Source of the DNA: Saussurea involucrata
Lineage: Eukaryota; Streptophyta; Magnoliopsida; Asterales; Asteraceae
Length of the DNA stretch: 64,000 bases
Assembly (NCBI GenBank): GCA_033807775.1
Contig: CM066312.1
Coordinates: forward strand, 26,385,696 to 26,449,695
Direction: 5' to 3'
Shown here: positions 53,678 through 64,000 of the stretch, piece after piece
Numbering within the stretch: the first letter of the stretch is position 1
How the letters are laid out: each line of letters begins with the position of its first letter
Notes under the pieces: generated by a model
Database searches by the model: none
Seen by the model: only the letters and a program-made list of their open reading frames with translations
What the model was told of the DNA's origin: nothing
Position numbers and translations under genes: made by a program

Positions 53678-54524
53678 AACGTTTACAAAGAAAGCCTAAT
53701 TGATTATGATTGATCTTGTCTTCACACCATCTTCAGGAGCACCAATGATTTAATGATGGGTGTGATCCTTTGTCCATCTTGTCATGGGAGCATGGACAAG
53801 AGGTGGTGTCTGTGCTTCTGAAAGAAATTGATGTGTGACAGCTTCAGAGCTATGAGGATTGGCACTAGGGCTCTGAGGCACAGTGCTCTGAAGAGTGGCT
53901 TCATTGCTTTGAAGGGTACCAACAGGGCTCTATGAATGTGAACTTGTATAAATGGAATTTCCTCCAATATTTGTCATCAGGGGTGACGATGGTTCTGGTT
54001 CTGGTTCTTCTTCAGACTGTTGTCTTGAACTTTCTCCTTGAATTGGACTTGTAGTCAAGGAAGTAGATGGTGAAGTATTTGAAGGAACAAACAGAGATGA
54101 ACCTGATTGTTGTTGTCCTTCAGATCCTTGAACTTGATTGCCTCTATTGATCAGTCCAGAGGAATCTTCATCATCATAAAAGTCATTGAATATCCGATTG
54201 ATATCTTCTTCTCTTGATTTTGAAGAACTAGGCTCCTCTGTGATGTGTATCCTCTCTGATGGCTTGATTTCAGAGATATTTGATGCTCTATCATCAAAGG
54301 ATACATTGATGCTTTCCAGAATGACCTTGGTTCTGAGGTTATAGACTCTGTAGGCTTTTGAAGTTAAAGAATATTCAATGAATTTTTCTTCATCAGCCTT
54401 TTTATCAAACTTCTCAAGTTGATCTATGTCATTCAGGATATAGCATCTCAGCCAACATGAAAGTACTTCATATTTGGCCTTCTGTGGTTGATTAGTTCAT
54501 AAGCAGTCTTTTTGAATCTTTTCA
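53678..54524 (-). pseudogene. pol: Element C pol: integrase C-terminal region, heavily decayed
   Basis: Between the integrase core and RT. Fragments such as VKRFKKTAYELINH near 54500 match A (VKRFKKTAYELFHG). The rest is the usual Ser/Pro-rich linker with many stops and shifts. No separate gene. Confidence 0.6.
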
Positions 54525-54989
54525 CTATGATAGCCCTGTTTTCGTTGAAACTTCTTCTGCCCAGAAGTTGGTTGGGAGATCAGATCCTGCTCGCATTGTT
54601 TTGGTAGCATCTACCAGAGTTCTGTTCCTCCTCTCAACAACACCATTCTGTTGAGGAGTTCTGGCAACAGAGAAGTTCTGAGAAATGCCTTCCTCTGTGA
54701 GGTATGATTCAAGTTTTGCATTCTTGAATTCTGTTCCATTATCACTTCTCATCTTCTGTACCTTTAAACTCAGCAGCACCTGAATCCATTTCAACAAATT
54801 TATCAATATCTCTAGGACATCAGATTTTGCTCTGATGAACTCAACCCAATTATATCTAGAATATTCATCAATTAGAACCAAGATATAGTTTTTGCCAGAA
54901 AGACATTGCACAGAAATGGGACCACAGAGATCCACATGTAACATGTGCAATGGTCTTGGGCAAAGGTGATCATAGATGGTCTCTGTCAA
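54525..54989 (-). pseudogene. pol: Element C pol: integrase core
   Basis: All three catalytic residues are present: D in HVDLCGPISV, D in RSDNGTEFKN, E in QQNGVVERRNR. A frameshift near 54970-54989 separates it from the pre-integrase zinc region (54970-55191: KRFAHLNFSNIDKL). The core is truncated at 54525 by a shift. Confidence 0.87.
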
Positions 54990-55500
54990 ATTTAAGAGAT
55001 CGTAGCCGTTTTACCAGATTTAGTTTCACAAGCTTGTCAATATTTGAAAAGTTCAAATGTGCAAATCTTTTATACCAGAGCCAGGCATCTTCTTTGTTCA
55101 AAGAAACTAAACAGAGTTTTTCTGTATTAGATTTTTTATTTGGATTGAAATTCATTTTGTAAAGATTGCCTTTTCTGTCAGCTCTAAACAATTCTTGACC
55201 AGACTCTGAAACTAACAGAGAACAATATTTCTTCTTAAAAATGACATCAAAACCATGATCACAAAGTTGACTTATTCTAAGAAAATTATGATTTTACCCT
55301 TCTACATAAGCAACTTTAGAAACTGATACTCCTCCATTTGTTAATACCCCATAGCCTCTGATCTGTCCTTGCCCATCTCCACCAAAAGTTACTGCACCTC
55401 CCATTTTATTTTTGAATGAGGTTAGAAACTCTTCATTTCCAGTCATGTGCCTTGAACATCCAGAGTCCAAGTACCAAATTTGTACATGTTGTTTCTGCAA
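54970..55500 (-). pseudogene. pol: Element C pol: protease and pre-integrase region
   Basis: Protease with WYLDSGCSRHMTGN (active-site DSG) from 55500, VTFGGDGQGQIRGYG, stop at 55294, then same-frame continuation to 54970 with ISQLCDHGFDVIF and WYKRFAHLNFSN. It matches A (WYLDSGCSKHMT, VTFGGNGKGHTRGFG). Confidence 0.85.
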
Positions 55501-55559
55501 GACAGATTAGATTTTTTTATGTACCCATTGCATAATGGGTCCTTTCTTGTTAGGCTTGG

Positions 55560-57518
55560 GTTTGATTGATTTACCTTCTAGCTTCCATTTTGTGATGGTT
55601 TGCCAGAGGCTTTTCCTTGCATATTCTGAGACATGGCCTTAGGATTTTTCTTCTCTGGTGACCAGTTCAGAATGCAGTGACGGCCATTGAGATGATTCTG
55701 AAGTTTTAACAGGATTTTAAAACAGTTCCAATTGACAGAACATGGAAATGATTGTGTAAAACTTCTGTTTTGATTCATCAACACAGGATTGCATGCCTTT
55801 TGGAAATTAAAAGATCTAGAGTCAGAGGTTTTGTTAAACTCCCCATCTAGAGGTGTTTTCTTGAATTAGGCATTCCTCAGATGATGATTTTCCTTGGCCC
55901 AAAAAGAGTTGCTTCCTCTAAGATTCATTGCAGATTGAGAATTAGGAGTGTCATTCACAATCCACTTTCCTTTTTGCTCTGGACTGAATCTGATTGGTTT
56001 ATAAACATAAGGCATAGAGGAATGAGTTGTTGAGGTACTCATGGCTTTTTCTTTCTTCTTCTTTTCTAATTCCTTAAAAGATAAAGTTCTAACACCCATA
56101 CCCACAAAATCAGGAGAAATTGGAACTCTGGGTTTGTTCTTTGGAACATAAATGACATTAATTAAAATCCCAGATCTAACAAATGTTTGTTTTGTTTTGT
56201 ACAAAACCTTCTCTGGTGCACAAAAAATTTGCTCATCAACCTCTGAGTCTGAGTCTGAGTCTATAAAGTCTCTGGTGACACTGTTAGAGATGAGAGTCTC
56301 TGAGGGATTGTGATAGAAGTTTGCCCTGTTGGAGTCAGAGAAGCTCAGATCTCTGATGGTGCAAGTTTTAAATCTTCTGAACTTTGGTTTCAAGGCATCA
56401 GAAATAGAGTTTTCCTCAAGCACTCTTTGCAAGTCATCCTCAAATGTTGTTTGAACATCCTCAGAGGTGGGAGAGAAATCTTGTGCTTCTGGATTAAGTC
56501 CACTCTGAGTTTTGACTTCAGAGGGACCACTCACAGAAGTAACAGACTTTTGTGCTTTAAAAGAGTCGAACTTAAAGATCTCTTTTGGATCAAGACTTTC
56601 AGCAACTTTAGAAATGATGATTTCAACTTTTCCTTGATCATCAATTAACTTGAGAGATGGTTTTGTAACCTTTTTCATGATTAGAAGTGTCATAGCAGAC
56701 ATTTCTGAAATTCAGCCTTTTGGCCCTTAATCCTTCTGAAGTTTTTGTTCTTTTAAAAACATTTGTACCTGAGGATGTACAATCAGGCATCTGGACTTTA
56801 CCAACACAGAAAGTTGAGGACAAAGATGTCTTCTTCCTTCTAGTGAAAGGATCAAGGTCACTGAAACCAAGACCTTGAGTGTCCATTTGAGAATTGATTT
56901 TAATATTCACGTCTTGTCCATCCTGGTACTTCTTTATCAGAATCTCTTTTCTCTGTAAAGATTGGTGTAAAACTTCTCTTTCTTTCTGAAATAGTTTTTT
57001 AAAGCCACAGAGTTAAGCCTTTCATACTCTGACTTCTTAATCTCTTAACATTTTAGTTTCAAAACTTCCTCATACTCTTTACATTTGTCAGAAAAAGATA
57101 ATTCTTTTTGCTTCTGTAAAGGTTGTAGCTCTGATTTTTCTCCATTTCCAAGAGATCTTTCTCTATCTTGAGCAAGTTTAGACACATTCATTTCATGTTT
57201 AGAATTAGACTTGGAGTTAGAGGTGGAACATACCTTTGCACTGGGTTCAGAGATCTCTAGTGATCCATCAACATAGCTTGTCTTGGTCATCTCCTCTATC
57301 ATCTCCTTATCTATTGCCATCCCATAGAAGTTGGCATGCTCTGGTTCATCATCAGAGGATGAGTCAAAGATCCAGTTCTCCATCTCTGCCACCATACTTC
57401 TTTCCTTGAAGTTATACTTGTATTGTTCTTATAGTAGTCCTGGTCTTTTACTAGTCTACCTTTACAGTTGGCAGAGAAATGGCCTGGTTTGCGACATCTG
57501 AAACATCTTCCATCATTC
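55560..57518 (-). pseudogene. gag: Element C gag, C-terminal part with zinc knuckle
   Basis: It begins with a CCHC knuckle at about 57518-57475 (CFRCRKPGHFSANC), only ~25 bp after the primer site, so the capsid-type domain expected upstream is missing. Open pieces follow: 57395-57045 (acidic, then Ser/Lys-rich), 56910-56641 and 56702-55866 (charged, coil-like, frame shifts), and 55784-55578. The last residues before protease read MQWVHKK, comparable to MMKWVPKSN of A, then TAA. Confidence 0.7.
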
Positions 57519-57539
57519 TGATTGATGGGCTGTGTTAAT

Positions 57540-57551
57540 GCTCTAATACCA
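57540..57551 (-). promoter_or_regulatory. Primer-binding site of element C (one mismatch)
   Basis: TGGTATTAGAGC on the - strand, two bases from the LTR; differs from the usual TGGTATCAGAGC by one C-to-T change. Confidence 0.75.
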
Positions 57552-57553
57552 AA

Positions 57554-57831
57554 TGTAAATACTAGATCTATAAGGTAATCAATATGTCATCCATTGATCT
57601 TGAAAGAATCTAGAATTACATAAGAATGTAGAGCTTTCTCTCTCTAGATCTAACAATGAACTCTTCTAATCACTTGCTACAAGCTTAAACACTAAGCAAA
57701 CCTATTTATACCTAGACATTACGAGGTATAACACACAAAGATAGCTTGACTTTACATGACTTTGACTTTTACTTTGACTTACAATACATCACTTTAACAA
57801 TAAATCTTGAATACAATATAATACCCTAACA
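57554..57831 (-). repeat. 5' LTR of element C (about 278 bp)
   Basis: On the - strand from TGTTAGGGTATT (57831) to TAGTATTTACA (57554). A TATA box (GTATAAATAGG) lies near 57710 and a CT/AG-rich start region near 57640-57655. The copy at the other end is not in the window, so the boundaries rest on the primer site and TG..CA ends. Confidence 0.65.
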
Positions 57832-59086
57832 TTTTAGACTTCTGATTAAATCAGCTCAGGACTCGTACTTCAATGATTTTGACTTCTGATCATATCAGAT
57901 CAGAACTCGGTCTTCAATGACTATGACTTCTGAATTTACTTTCAATCCTAGTAATTCAGAACTCGTTTTAATGTTTAAGGATATTTTGATCCAAGTCTTG
58001 TTATTTGTGCAGATTTAGATATAGATCTTTTTCACATGTTAACGGGGAGCTTATATGATTCTAAATCATTGTATCATGATTTGAGGGGGAGCTCAAACAT
58101 TTGTGAATGTAAGTATCTTCTGAACTTAATCTCCAATTGTTTGAAAAAAGAATGACTTTCAAGCATGAAAAACATTTTCCTTAAATGCTCAAACCACTTA
58201 TCTATTTTAAATTTAGAAGTGTGATTTTAAATGTTTTTCATGGAGATCTCAGATTATTACAACATCATTTCTGACCGTGTGTTTCCAAAGACTAATACTT
58301 GTGTATTATCTTTTCTATACTTTCAAGTATTCATACACACCGGTTCAACTTCTTATTGACTTTGTTATTACCATGTCTCAAAACGAAACCATTTTTTGAT
58401 GGTAATACTCCCATTTGTATTTCAGTTTTGTTGAGCATCATACATTCTTTCAGCGTAAGAGCTTAAACGTTTCATTCATAGATTGTTTATATTTGTTCAT
58501 ATAAACAAATTTTAATTCTTTGATACCCTATCCTTTTATGATTATCATTCATGGCATTGATCTGATTGATACATTGTCAGATTCTCAAACAAATCTTCGA
58601 ATTCATTTCATTCTTTCAATATTCTTGTTGCGATAATTCTTCAAAGTTCAAATGCTCAAATTTTAACGATATTATTTTGGAGCATTCATTCTGATGACAA
58701 TGTCATTCAAATGTTGATATTCATATTTGTTCAAGCTAAACTGTTGAACAATGCAAATTTTTAGGACAAAATTTCATGGGATCAGTGTGTGAGATTAATT
58801 GTACTTCTATGGATTCACGTTAACCAGTGTTTCCTACCCAAGACGTTATCCTTGAGTGATTGAGGGGTGAAGGGTCTACATCAAAGAGTGGGGGAGATAA
58901 CTCATCCGGGTGAGAAATCTCATTGTGCTGAGGTAAAATGTAAATGAGAGTTTGGGTAGAAGTGAGCAAATTAAAACAGAAAGAGGGTGTGAGATCAGAG
59001 TTAAAAGAATACGAGAACTTTGCACCAACCATTTTCTGAGTCGGGCAGCTATATTACTGATTGGTTCACATTCTTTGGTGACCATC
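57832..59086 (+). mobile_element. Element E: 3' non-coding part of a + strand relative of H
   Basis: No supported coding sequence. The hairpin units at 57838-57961 match those of H in reverse complement. Polypurine-like motifs lie at 58081-58090 (TTGAGGGGGA) and 58887-58897 (AGTGGGGGAGA), in + orientation. Short open frames near 58820-59094 have no homology I recognise. It is interrupted on the left by C and on the right by F. Confidence 0.5.
57838..57961. repeat. Three covariant hairpin units in E
   Basis: Stems CTGATT/AATCAG (57842-57854), TTCTGATC/GATCAGAA (57884-57905), TTCTGAATT/AATTCAGAA (57928-57961, longer loop), each starting GACTT and ending ACTCG. Reverse complements of the H units. 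Confidence 0.78.
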
Positions 59087-59950
59087 TGTGACACCCGTCA
59101 AACCAAAACACTCAGGTTAGCAACTGAATAGTATAATACTTGTTTTAACAAGTAGGAATAACTCATAATGACTTAATATTGATGGCTAAGGGTTAGTTTC
59201 CTAAGAATTCCAACAGTACACTGAGAAAATCCTGTTACCGCACGGAACTGCTTAAGCTGTCTTATAAAATGCCGATTGGAACAATTAACATTTAATTACA
59301 ACAATAATAATAATAAGAGGAGTAAATATATAGTTTATATATATACCAAAATCTAAATTATAAAACTTTAAATAACCAAACCAAAAATTAAGTAGATAAA
59401 TGAGGTTTTAGCTACTTTAAATCAAGCTTTTTATAGAATTCCATAATATAAATACTTATACAATATTAATTAACACAAAATAAAAAAAAATTAACTAAAA
59501 TAAACCCGAATTTTAGCCCAAAATTTGGCCCCCTCTTTATGGCCCATTATACCCAAATATTAATTCTCCTATTTTTCAAGAAACCCTTCCATTTTCCTAC
59601 CTTCCTCTCTCTCTCTACATTCAAACACCCTCTCTTCTCTCCCTCTCTAGTTTCTGGCCGAAATCAGCCCCAATCCACACAAGAAATTCGATTTTGAAGA
59701 CTTTGGAAGGTAAACATCAACACTAGAAGGGGTAAAACTAATCCCTCTTGTGCTCTTCTTCATTTTTCTTCCTTTTCTTGTAATTTCTCCATCTTTCTCT
59801 CAACTTATTTTCATTACTCTTGAGTTTCTGGAAAATAGGACCTTCATGGACCTTTTAATGGTAGATTAATCACCAATGACATGTTAAATGTCAAGCAAAT
59901 GGTGATAATCCATAATCCATACACCTAGAACTCAAGAAAATGATGTTTTA
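59087..59950 (+). repeat. 5' LTR of element F (right edge unresolved)
   Basis: Starts TGTGACACCCGTC; matches 63363-64000 for its first ~640 bp. The rest cannot be compared because the window ends. No primer-binding site is recognised before the protease remnant, so a deletion may run from the LTR or leader into the protease. Confidence 0.8.
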
Positions 59951-59955
59951 ACTAC

Positions 59956-60828
59956 ATGCATGTGGGTTTTTGTCACAATCTGAGATTGTCGTCCTCGTCC
60001 ACTCCCACTGAGCACTCTGCCAACGCCTCTGGCTATGTTACTAGTCGACCTAGGAGCTTTGTATCACTAGAGTTTAGGACAAAAATTAACTTGAAACCCC
60101 AAAAGTTGAAAGAGGTCTACGTTATCGAATTTGCTAATGGGCAGGAAGTTAAGGTCAGAGATGTAATTACGGATTGTACTTTAAACTTAGCTAATAAGAG
60201 CTTTAGTATAGACCTTATTCCGATTGAGCTAGGAAGATTTGGCATAGTCGTGGGCATGGATTGGCTATCCAAAAATCGGGTAGACATATGTTGTTCTGAA
60301 AAGATCATCCGAATTCCGCTACCAGAGGGTAAAACACTCGTCGTACATGGAGAGAAGTCCGGAAAGAACTTTAAGTTAGTGACGTGTATGAAGATGCGGA
60401 AGTACTTGAAAAGGGAATGCATCGCATTTTTGGCTCATGTCATAGTCAAGGAAATCGAAGAAAAACGCATTTAGGATTTTCCTGTGGTTCGGGATTTTCC
60501 CGAGGTGTTCCCGGAGGAGCTACCAGGACTACCCCCGTCAAGACAAGTCGAGTTTCACATCGACTTAATTCTTGGAGCTGCACCTGTGGCTAAGTCACCG
60601 TACCGATTGGCCCCATCAGAAATGCAGGAATTGTCAGGACAACTCCAGGAGCTGCTCGACAAAGGACTTATAAGACCTAGCTCTTCGCCATGGGGTGCAC
60701 CAGTTCTTTTCATTAAAAAGAAAGATGGATCCTTGCGGATGTGCATCGATTATAGAGAACTCAATAAGCTAACAATCAAGAACCGATACCCTCTTCCCCG
60801 AATCGACGACCTGTTCGACAAACTCTAA
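59956..60828 (+). pseudogene. pol: Element F protease remnant and RT N-terminal part
   Basis: Protease-like residues LIPIELGRFGIVVGMDWLS and EKIIRIPLPEGKTLVVHGE are clear. The active-site motif is out of frame: DLGA can be read at 60047-60058 in another frame just before SFVSLEF. A stop at 60472 follows. RT begins with VFPEELPGLPPSRQVEFHID, GLIRPSSSPWGAPVLF and DYRELNKLTIKNRYPLPRID, ending at a stop at 60826. Confidence 0.85.
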
Positions 60829-61842
60829 GGTGCTACCTACTTTTCAAAAATTGATCTTCGATATCTGGATATCATCAAATGAGGGTCCGTGAAGAGGATG
60901 TTCCCAAGACGGCGTTTAGGACTCGATACGGCCATTACGAATTCCTGGTTATGCCTTTCGGGCTAACCAACGCACCAGCTGTCTTCATGGACTTAATGAA
61001 CATGGTTTGTAGACCGTACCTGGACGAGTTCGTGATCGTGTTCATAGATGATATACTAATTTACTCGCAAAGCAAGGAGGATCATGCGCGACACCTAAAG
61101 TTGATACTAGAATTGCTCAGAGACCAGAAATTGTATGCAAAGTTCTCCAAATGCGAATTTTGGATTCGTGAGGTACATTTTCTTTGCCACGTGATTAATG
61201 AGAAGGGAATTCATGTAGATCCGGCAAAAATTGAGGCCATCAAGAAGTGGGAAGCCCCGAAGACCCTGACAGAAATTCGTCAATTTCTCGGTTTAGCAGG
61301 CTATTATCGGCGATTCATTGCGAATTTCTCAAAAATTGCGCAACCACTAACGGCATTAACCCAAAAGGATAAGAAGTTTATTTGGGGACAGAAACAAGAA
61401 GAAGTGTTCCAAACACTTAAGCATAGGTTATGTAATGCACCAATTCTGGCATTGCCAGAAGGCGCGGAGAATTTCGTAGTCTACTGCGATGCATCACACC
61501 AAGGTTTGGGGTGTGTGTTGATGCAGAAGGACAAGGTCATTGCATATGCTTCGAGGCAACTTAAGGTTCATGAGAAGAACTATACTACTCATGATCTAGA
61601 GTTAGGAGCCATAGTGTTCGCACTTAAGATTTGGAGACATTATCTTTACGGCACGAAATGCACCGTCTACACCGATCATAAAAGCCTTCAACATATCTTT
61701 GACCAGAAAATGCTTAATATGAGGTAAAGAAGATGGGTTGAACTGCTTAGCGACTATGAATGTGAAATAAAGTATCACCCATACAAGGCTAATGTGGTAG
61801 CCGACGCACTAAGTAGGAAGGAAAGGGTGAAACCGTCAAGGG
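60829..61842 (+). pseudogene. pol: Element F RT core and RNase H
   Basis: A small insertion near 60860 shifts the frame in the FSKIDLR segment. 60879-61727 is open: KTAFRTRYGHYEFLVMPFGL, catalytic VFIDDILIYSQ, QFLGLAGYYRRFI, RNase H YCDASHQGLGCVLMQ and TVYTDHKSLQHIF. A stop at 61725 is followed by YECEIKYHPYKANVVADALSR in the same frame. Confidence 0.88.
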
Positions 61843-63367
61843 TTGCTAGCAATGGGTGCGTTCGTTCAGACGAGTCTAAAGACACAAATTCTTGAAGCTC
61901 AAGAAGAAGCATTGAAAGCAGAGAACTTGAAGGACGATACCCTTCATGGTATAGAGTGTAAATTTGAAACTAAGGTTGATAGAGTACGTTATTTCAAGGA
62001 CAGAGTTTGGATTCCAAAAGTTAACAATGAACGGGAAGTAGTTTTGGAGGAAGCCCATAAGTCTAGGTATTCAATCCATCCAGGAGCAGATAAGATGTAC
62101 AAGGACTTAAGGGTATTATTGGTGGCCAGGAAAGAAGAAAGATATCGCCTTGTACGTAGGAAAATGTTTAACTTGCTCAAAGGTCAAAGCTGTATATCAA
62201 AAACCATCTGGTCTATTACAACAACCCAAGATTCCCCAATGGAAATGGGAACAAATAGCTATGGATTTCGTAACTAAGCTACCCAGGACTAGGAAGGGGC
62301 ACGACGCAATCTGGGTTATAGTGGACCGACTTACAAAATCTGCGCATTTTCTTCCTATTCGGGAAGACTACAAGATGGAAAAGCTTGCACAAATTTACAT
62401 CAATGAAATAGTTATGCGTCATGGAGTGCCTATTTTCATCATCTCGAACAGAGATAGTCGTTTTACGTCACGGTTTTGGCGATCACTCCATAAAGCGTTG
62501 GGTACGCGTTTGGACTTGAGCACTTCCTACCATCCTCAAACGGACGGTCAGTCGGAAAGAACTATACATACGCTAGAGGATATGTTGTGTGCATGTGTGA
62601 TAGATTTTGGTGGAAGTTGGGATACTCACCTACCATTAGTGAAGTTCTCCTACAACAACAGCTATCATACCAGCATTCAGTGTGCACCGTATGAAGCCTT
62701 ATATGGACGCAAGTGTAGATCCCCACTTAGTTGGTTGGAAATTGGCGACAGACAGTTGACTAGGCCCGAAATCATTCAAGTGACTACTGACAAGATCTCA
62801 ATTATCAAGGATAGACTTAAAGCCGCAAGAGATCGTCAGAAGAGTTATGCAGATAACCGCAGGGAGCCATTAGAATTCCAAGTGGGTGATAAAGTGCTTC
62901 TAAAGGTATCGCCTTGGAAAGGATTAGTACGCTTCAGAAAAATAGGCATGCTGAGTCCGAGATATATTGGCCCATTTGAAATAGTTGAAAGGATTGGTCC
63001 AGTAGCATATAAACTCAATTTACCACAAGAGCTAAGTGCCATCCACAACACGTTCCATGTGTCAAACCTTAAGAAATGCCTAACTGATAAATCATTGGTT
63101 TTATCCATAGAAGACATTCAGATCAACGATCGGTTACACTTCATAGAGGAACCGATTGAAATCCTTGACCAAGATGTCAAACGAACAAGGCGTAGTAAGA
63201 TCCAGATTTTAAAAGTTCGTTGGAATTCGAGGCATGGACCTGAGTATACATGGGAACGAGAAGATTACATGAAACGTAAGTACCCTCACCTATTTGCAAA
63301 GGATCAGACGGGGAATAGCAATCAACGAATTTCGGGACGAAGTTCTTCTAACAAGAGGAGACTGTGA
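61843..63367 (+). pseudogene. pol: Element F integrase and chromodomain
   Basis: The zinc-binding start (EAHKSRYSIHPGADKMYKDL) is in the first open piece; a frameshift near 62100-62170 leads to 62150-63367 with KCLTCSKVKAVYQKPSGLLQ. Core: MDFVTKLPRT (first D), SNRDSRFTSRFW where the usual SDRD has N in place of the catalytic D, and HPQTDGQSERT (E). GPFEIVERIGPVAYKLNLP is the usual C-terminal block. A chromodomain-like end (ILKVRWNSRHGPEYTWERED) targets heterochromatin in this family. The TGA stop at 63365-63367 lies inside the LTR. Confidence 0.88.
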
Positions 63368-64000
63368 CACCCGTCAAACCAAAACACTCAGGTTAGCAAC
63401 TGAATAGTATAATACTTGTTTTAACAAGTAGGAATAACTCATAATGACTTAATATTGATGGCTAAGGGTTAGTTTCCTAAGAATTCAAACAGTACACTGA
63501 GAAAATCCTGTTACCGCACGGAACTGCTTAAGCTGTCTTATAAAATGCCGATTGGAACAATTAACATTTAATTACAACAATAATAATAATAAGAGGAGTA
63601 AATATATAGTTTATATATATACCCAAATCTAAATTATAAAACTTTTAATAACCAAACCAAAAATTAAGTAGATAAATGAGGTTTTAGCTACTTTAAATCA
63701 AGCTTTTTATAAAATTCCATAATATAAATACTTATACAATATTAATTAACACTTAATAAAAAAATAACTAAAATAAACCAGAATTTTAGCCCAAAATTCG
63801 GCCCCCTCTTTATGGCCCATTATACCCAAATATTATTTCTCCTATTTTTCAAGAAACCCTTCCATTTTCCTACCTTCCTCTCTCTCTCTCTCTCTACATT
63901 CAAACACCCTCTCTTCTCTCCCTCTCTAGTTTCTGGCCGAAATCAGCCCCAATGCACACAAGAAATTCGATTTTGAAGACTTTGGAAGGTAAACATCAAC
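63363..64000 (+). repeat. 3' LTR of element F, cut by window end
   Basis: TGTGACACCCGTC onward, matching 59087-59725. The polypurine tract AACAAGAGGAGAC is the last coding sequence of pol. Confidence 0.9.

Larger units (their letters stand above)
49820..57831 (-). mobile_element. Element C: degraded Sirevirus-like Ty1/copia with third ORF
   Basis: On the - strand: 5' LTR 57831-57554, primer site 57551-57540, CCHC knuckle, gag C-terminal part, protease, integrase, RT, RNase H, spacer with polypurine motifs, promoter, third ORF N-terminal half cut at 49820. Same gene order as element A. Many stops and frameshifts. The 3' end and 3' LTR are not found next to the break. Confidence 0.82.
59087..64000 (+). 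mobile_element. Element F: gag-less chromovirus (Ty3/gypsy), 3' end outside window
   Basis: LTR at 59087, protease remnant, RT (FIDD), RNase H, integrase and C-terminal chromodomain, second LTR from 63363. RT before integrase defines Ty3/gypsy; the chromodomain places it in the chromoviruses (Tekay/Del-like). The distance from LTR start to LTR start is only 4,276 bp because gag is missing. About ten differences are visible between the LTRs over the shared ~640 bp. Confidence 0.88.

Noticed and set aside
58820..59094. Two - strand open frames next to element F
   Set aside because: Short, overlapping, no homology; located in the 3' non-coding part of element E.
1..64000. Endogenous pararetrovirus or other viral insertion
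   Set aside because: All RT domains are linked to copia or gypsy integrases, or are LINE type; no movement protein, coat protein or pararetroviral signature was seen.

Overview
This is plant nuclear DNA, almost certainly an intergenic heterochromatic block of a large flowering-plant genome. Every protein-like stretch I can identify belongs to a retrotransposon; I found no host gene, tRNA, rRNA, CRISPR array or bacterial-type signal. Plant origin follows from Ty1/copia elements primed by initiator tRNA-Met (TGGTATCAGAGC-type sites), an Athila-type Ty3/gypsy element primed at TGGCGCCGTTGCCGGGG, a chromovirus, and L1-like LINEs with a C-terminal zf-RVT. The Sirevirus-like copia families with an extra third ORF remind me of Asteraceae genomes, but that is recall, not a test.

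Layout. (A) 1-8730: Sirevirus-like copia, + strand, 5' end outside the window: gag 17-2161, pol 2194-5410, third ORF 6386-7990, 3' LTR ending at 8730. (T) 8731-37398: a copia element on the - strand organised as a tandem array in which two internal regions share an LTR. Order on the + strand: partial copy 1 (gag remnant 8731-8863, leader to 10509), shared LTR (10510-11278 + 24571-24673), copy 2 (RT/RNase H 25460-27039, integrase 27088-27822, gag-protease 27819-29423, leader to 36519), outer LTR 36520-37398. (L1) 11279-24570: an L1-like LINE on the - strand splits the shared LTR. It is itself split by a solo LTR (14079-15712) flanked by a 226-bp duplication, and by (G) 16743-24006, a complete LTR-to-LTR Athila-like element with a perfect ATAAC target duplication that encodes only gag and protease. 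(H) 29829-35515: a pol-less Sirevirus-like element, - strand, in the leader of T copy 2. (D) 37399-41274: C-terminal half of a third ORF plus the start of an LTR, + strand, interrupted by a truncated LINE (38325-40235). (B) 41275-49814: complete pol-less element, - strand, GTTTC target duplication, encoding a coiled-coil gag-like ORF and a very long third ORF. (C) 49820-57831: degraded autonomous Sirevirus-like copia, - strand, with gag, pol and third ORF. (E) 57832-59086: 3' non-coding part of a + strand relative of H. (F) 59087-64000: a chromovirus lacking gag, + strand, 3' LTR cut by the window end.

How it fits together. C and A show the autonomous layout LTR-gag-pol-spacer-third ORF-LTR. 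B and H lack every pol domain. B keeps the two ends of that layout: a coiled-coil gag segment and the third ORF. In A, B and C the third ORF is preceded by a TATA box and an ACGT-rich upstream region, so it looks like a separate transcription unit. It carries lysine-rich, NLS-like segments, and the elements that carry it contain family-specific short motifs scattered through coding and non-coding DNA. I suggest, as inference only, that the third ORF is a nuclear factor acting on its own element family, comparable in logic to anti-silencing proteins of other plant transposons. The main structural curiosities are covariant hairpin arrays (in G, and in H and E), the tandem shared-LTR array, and the 226-bp duplication around the solo LTR.
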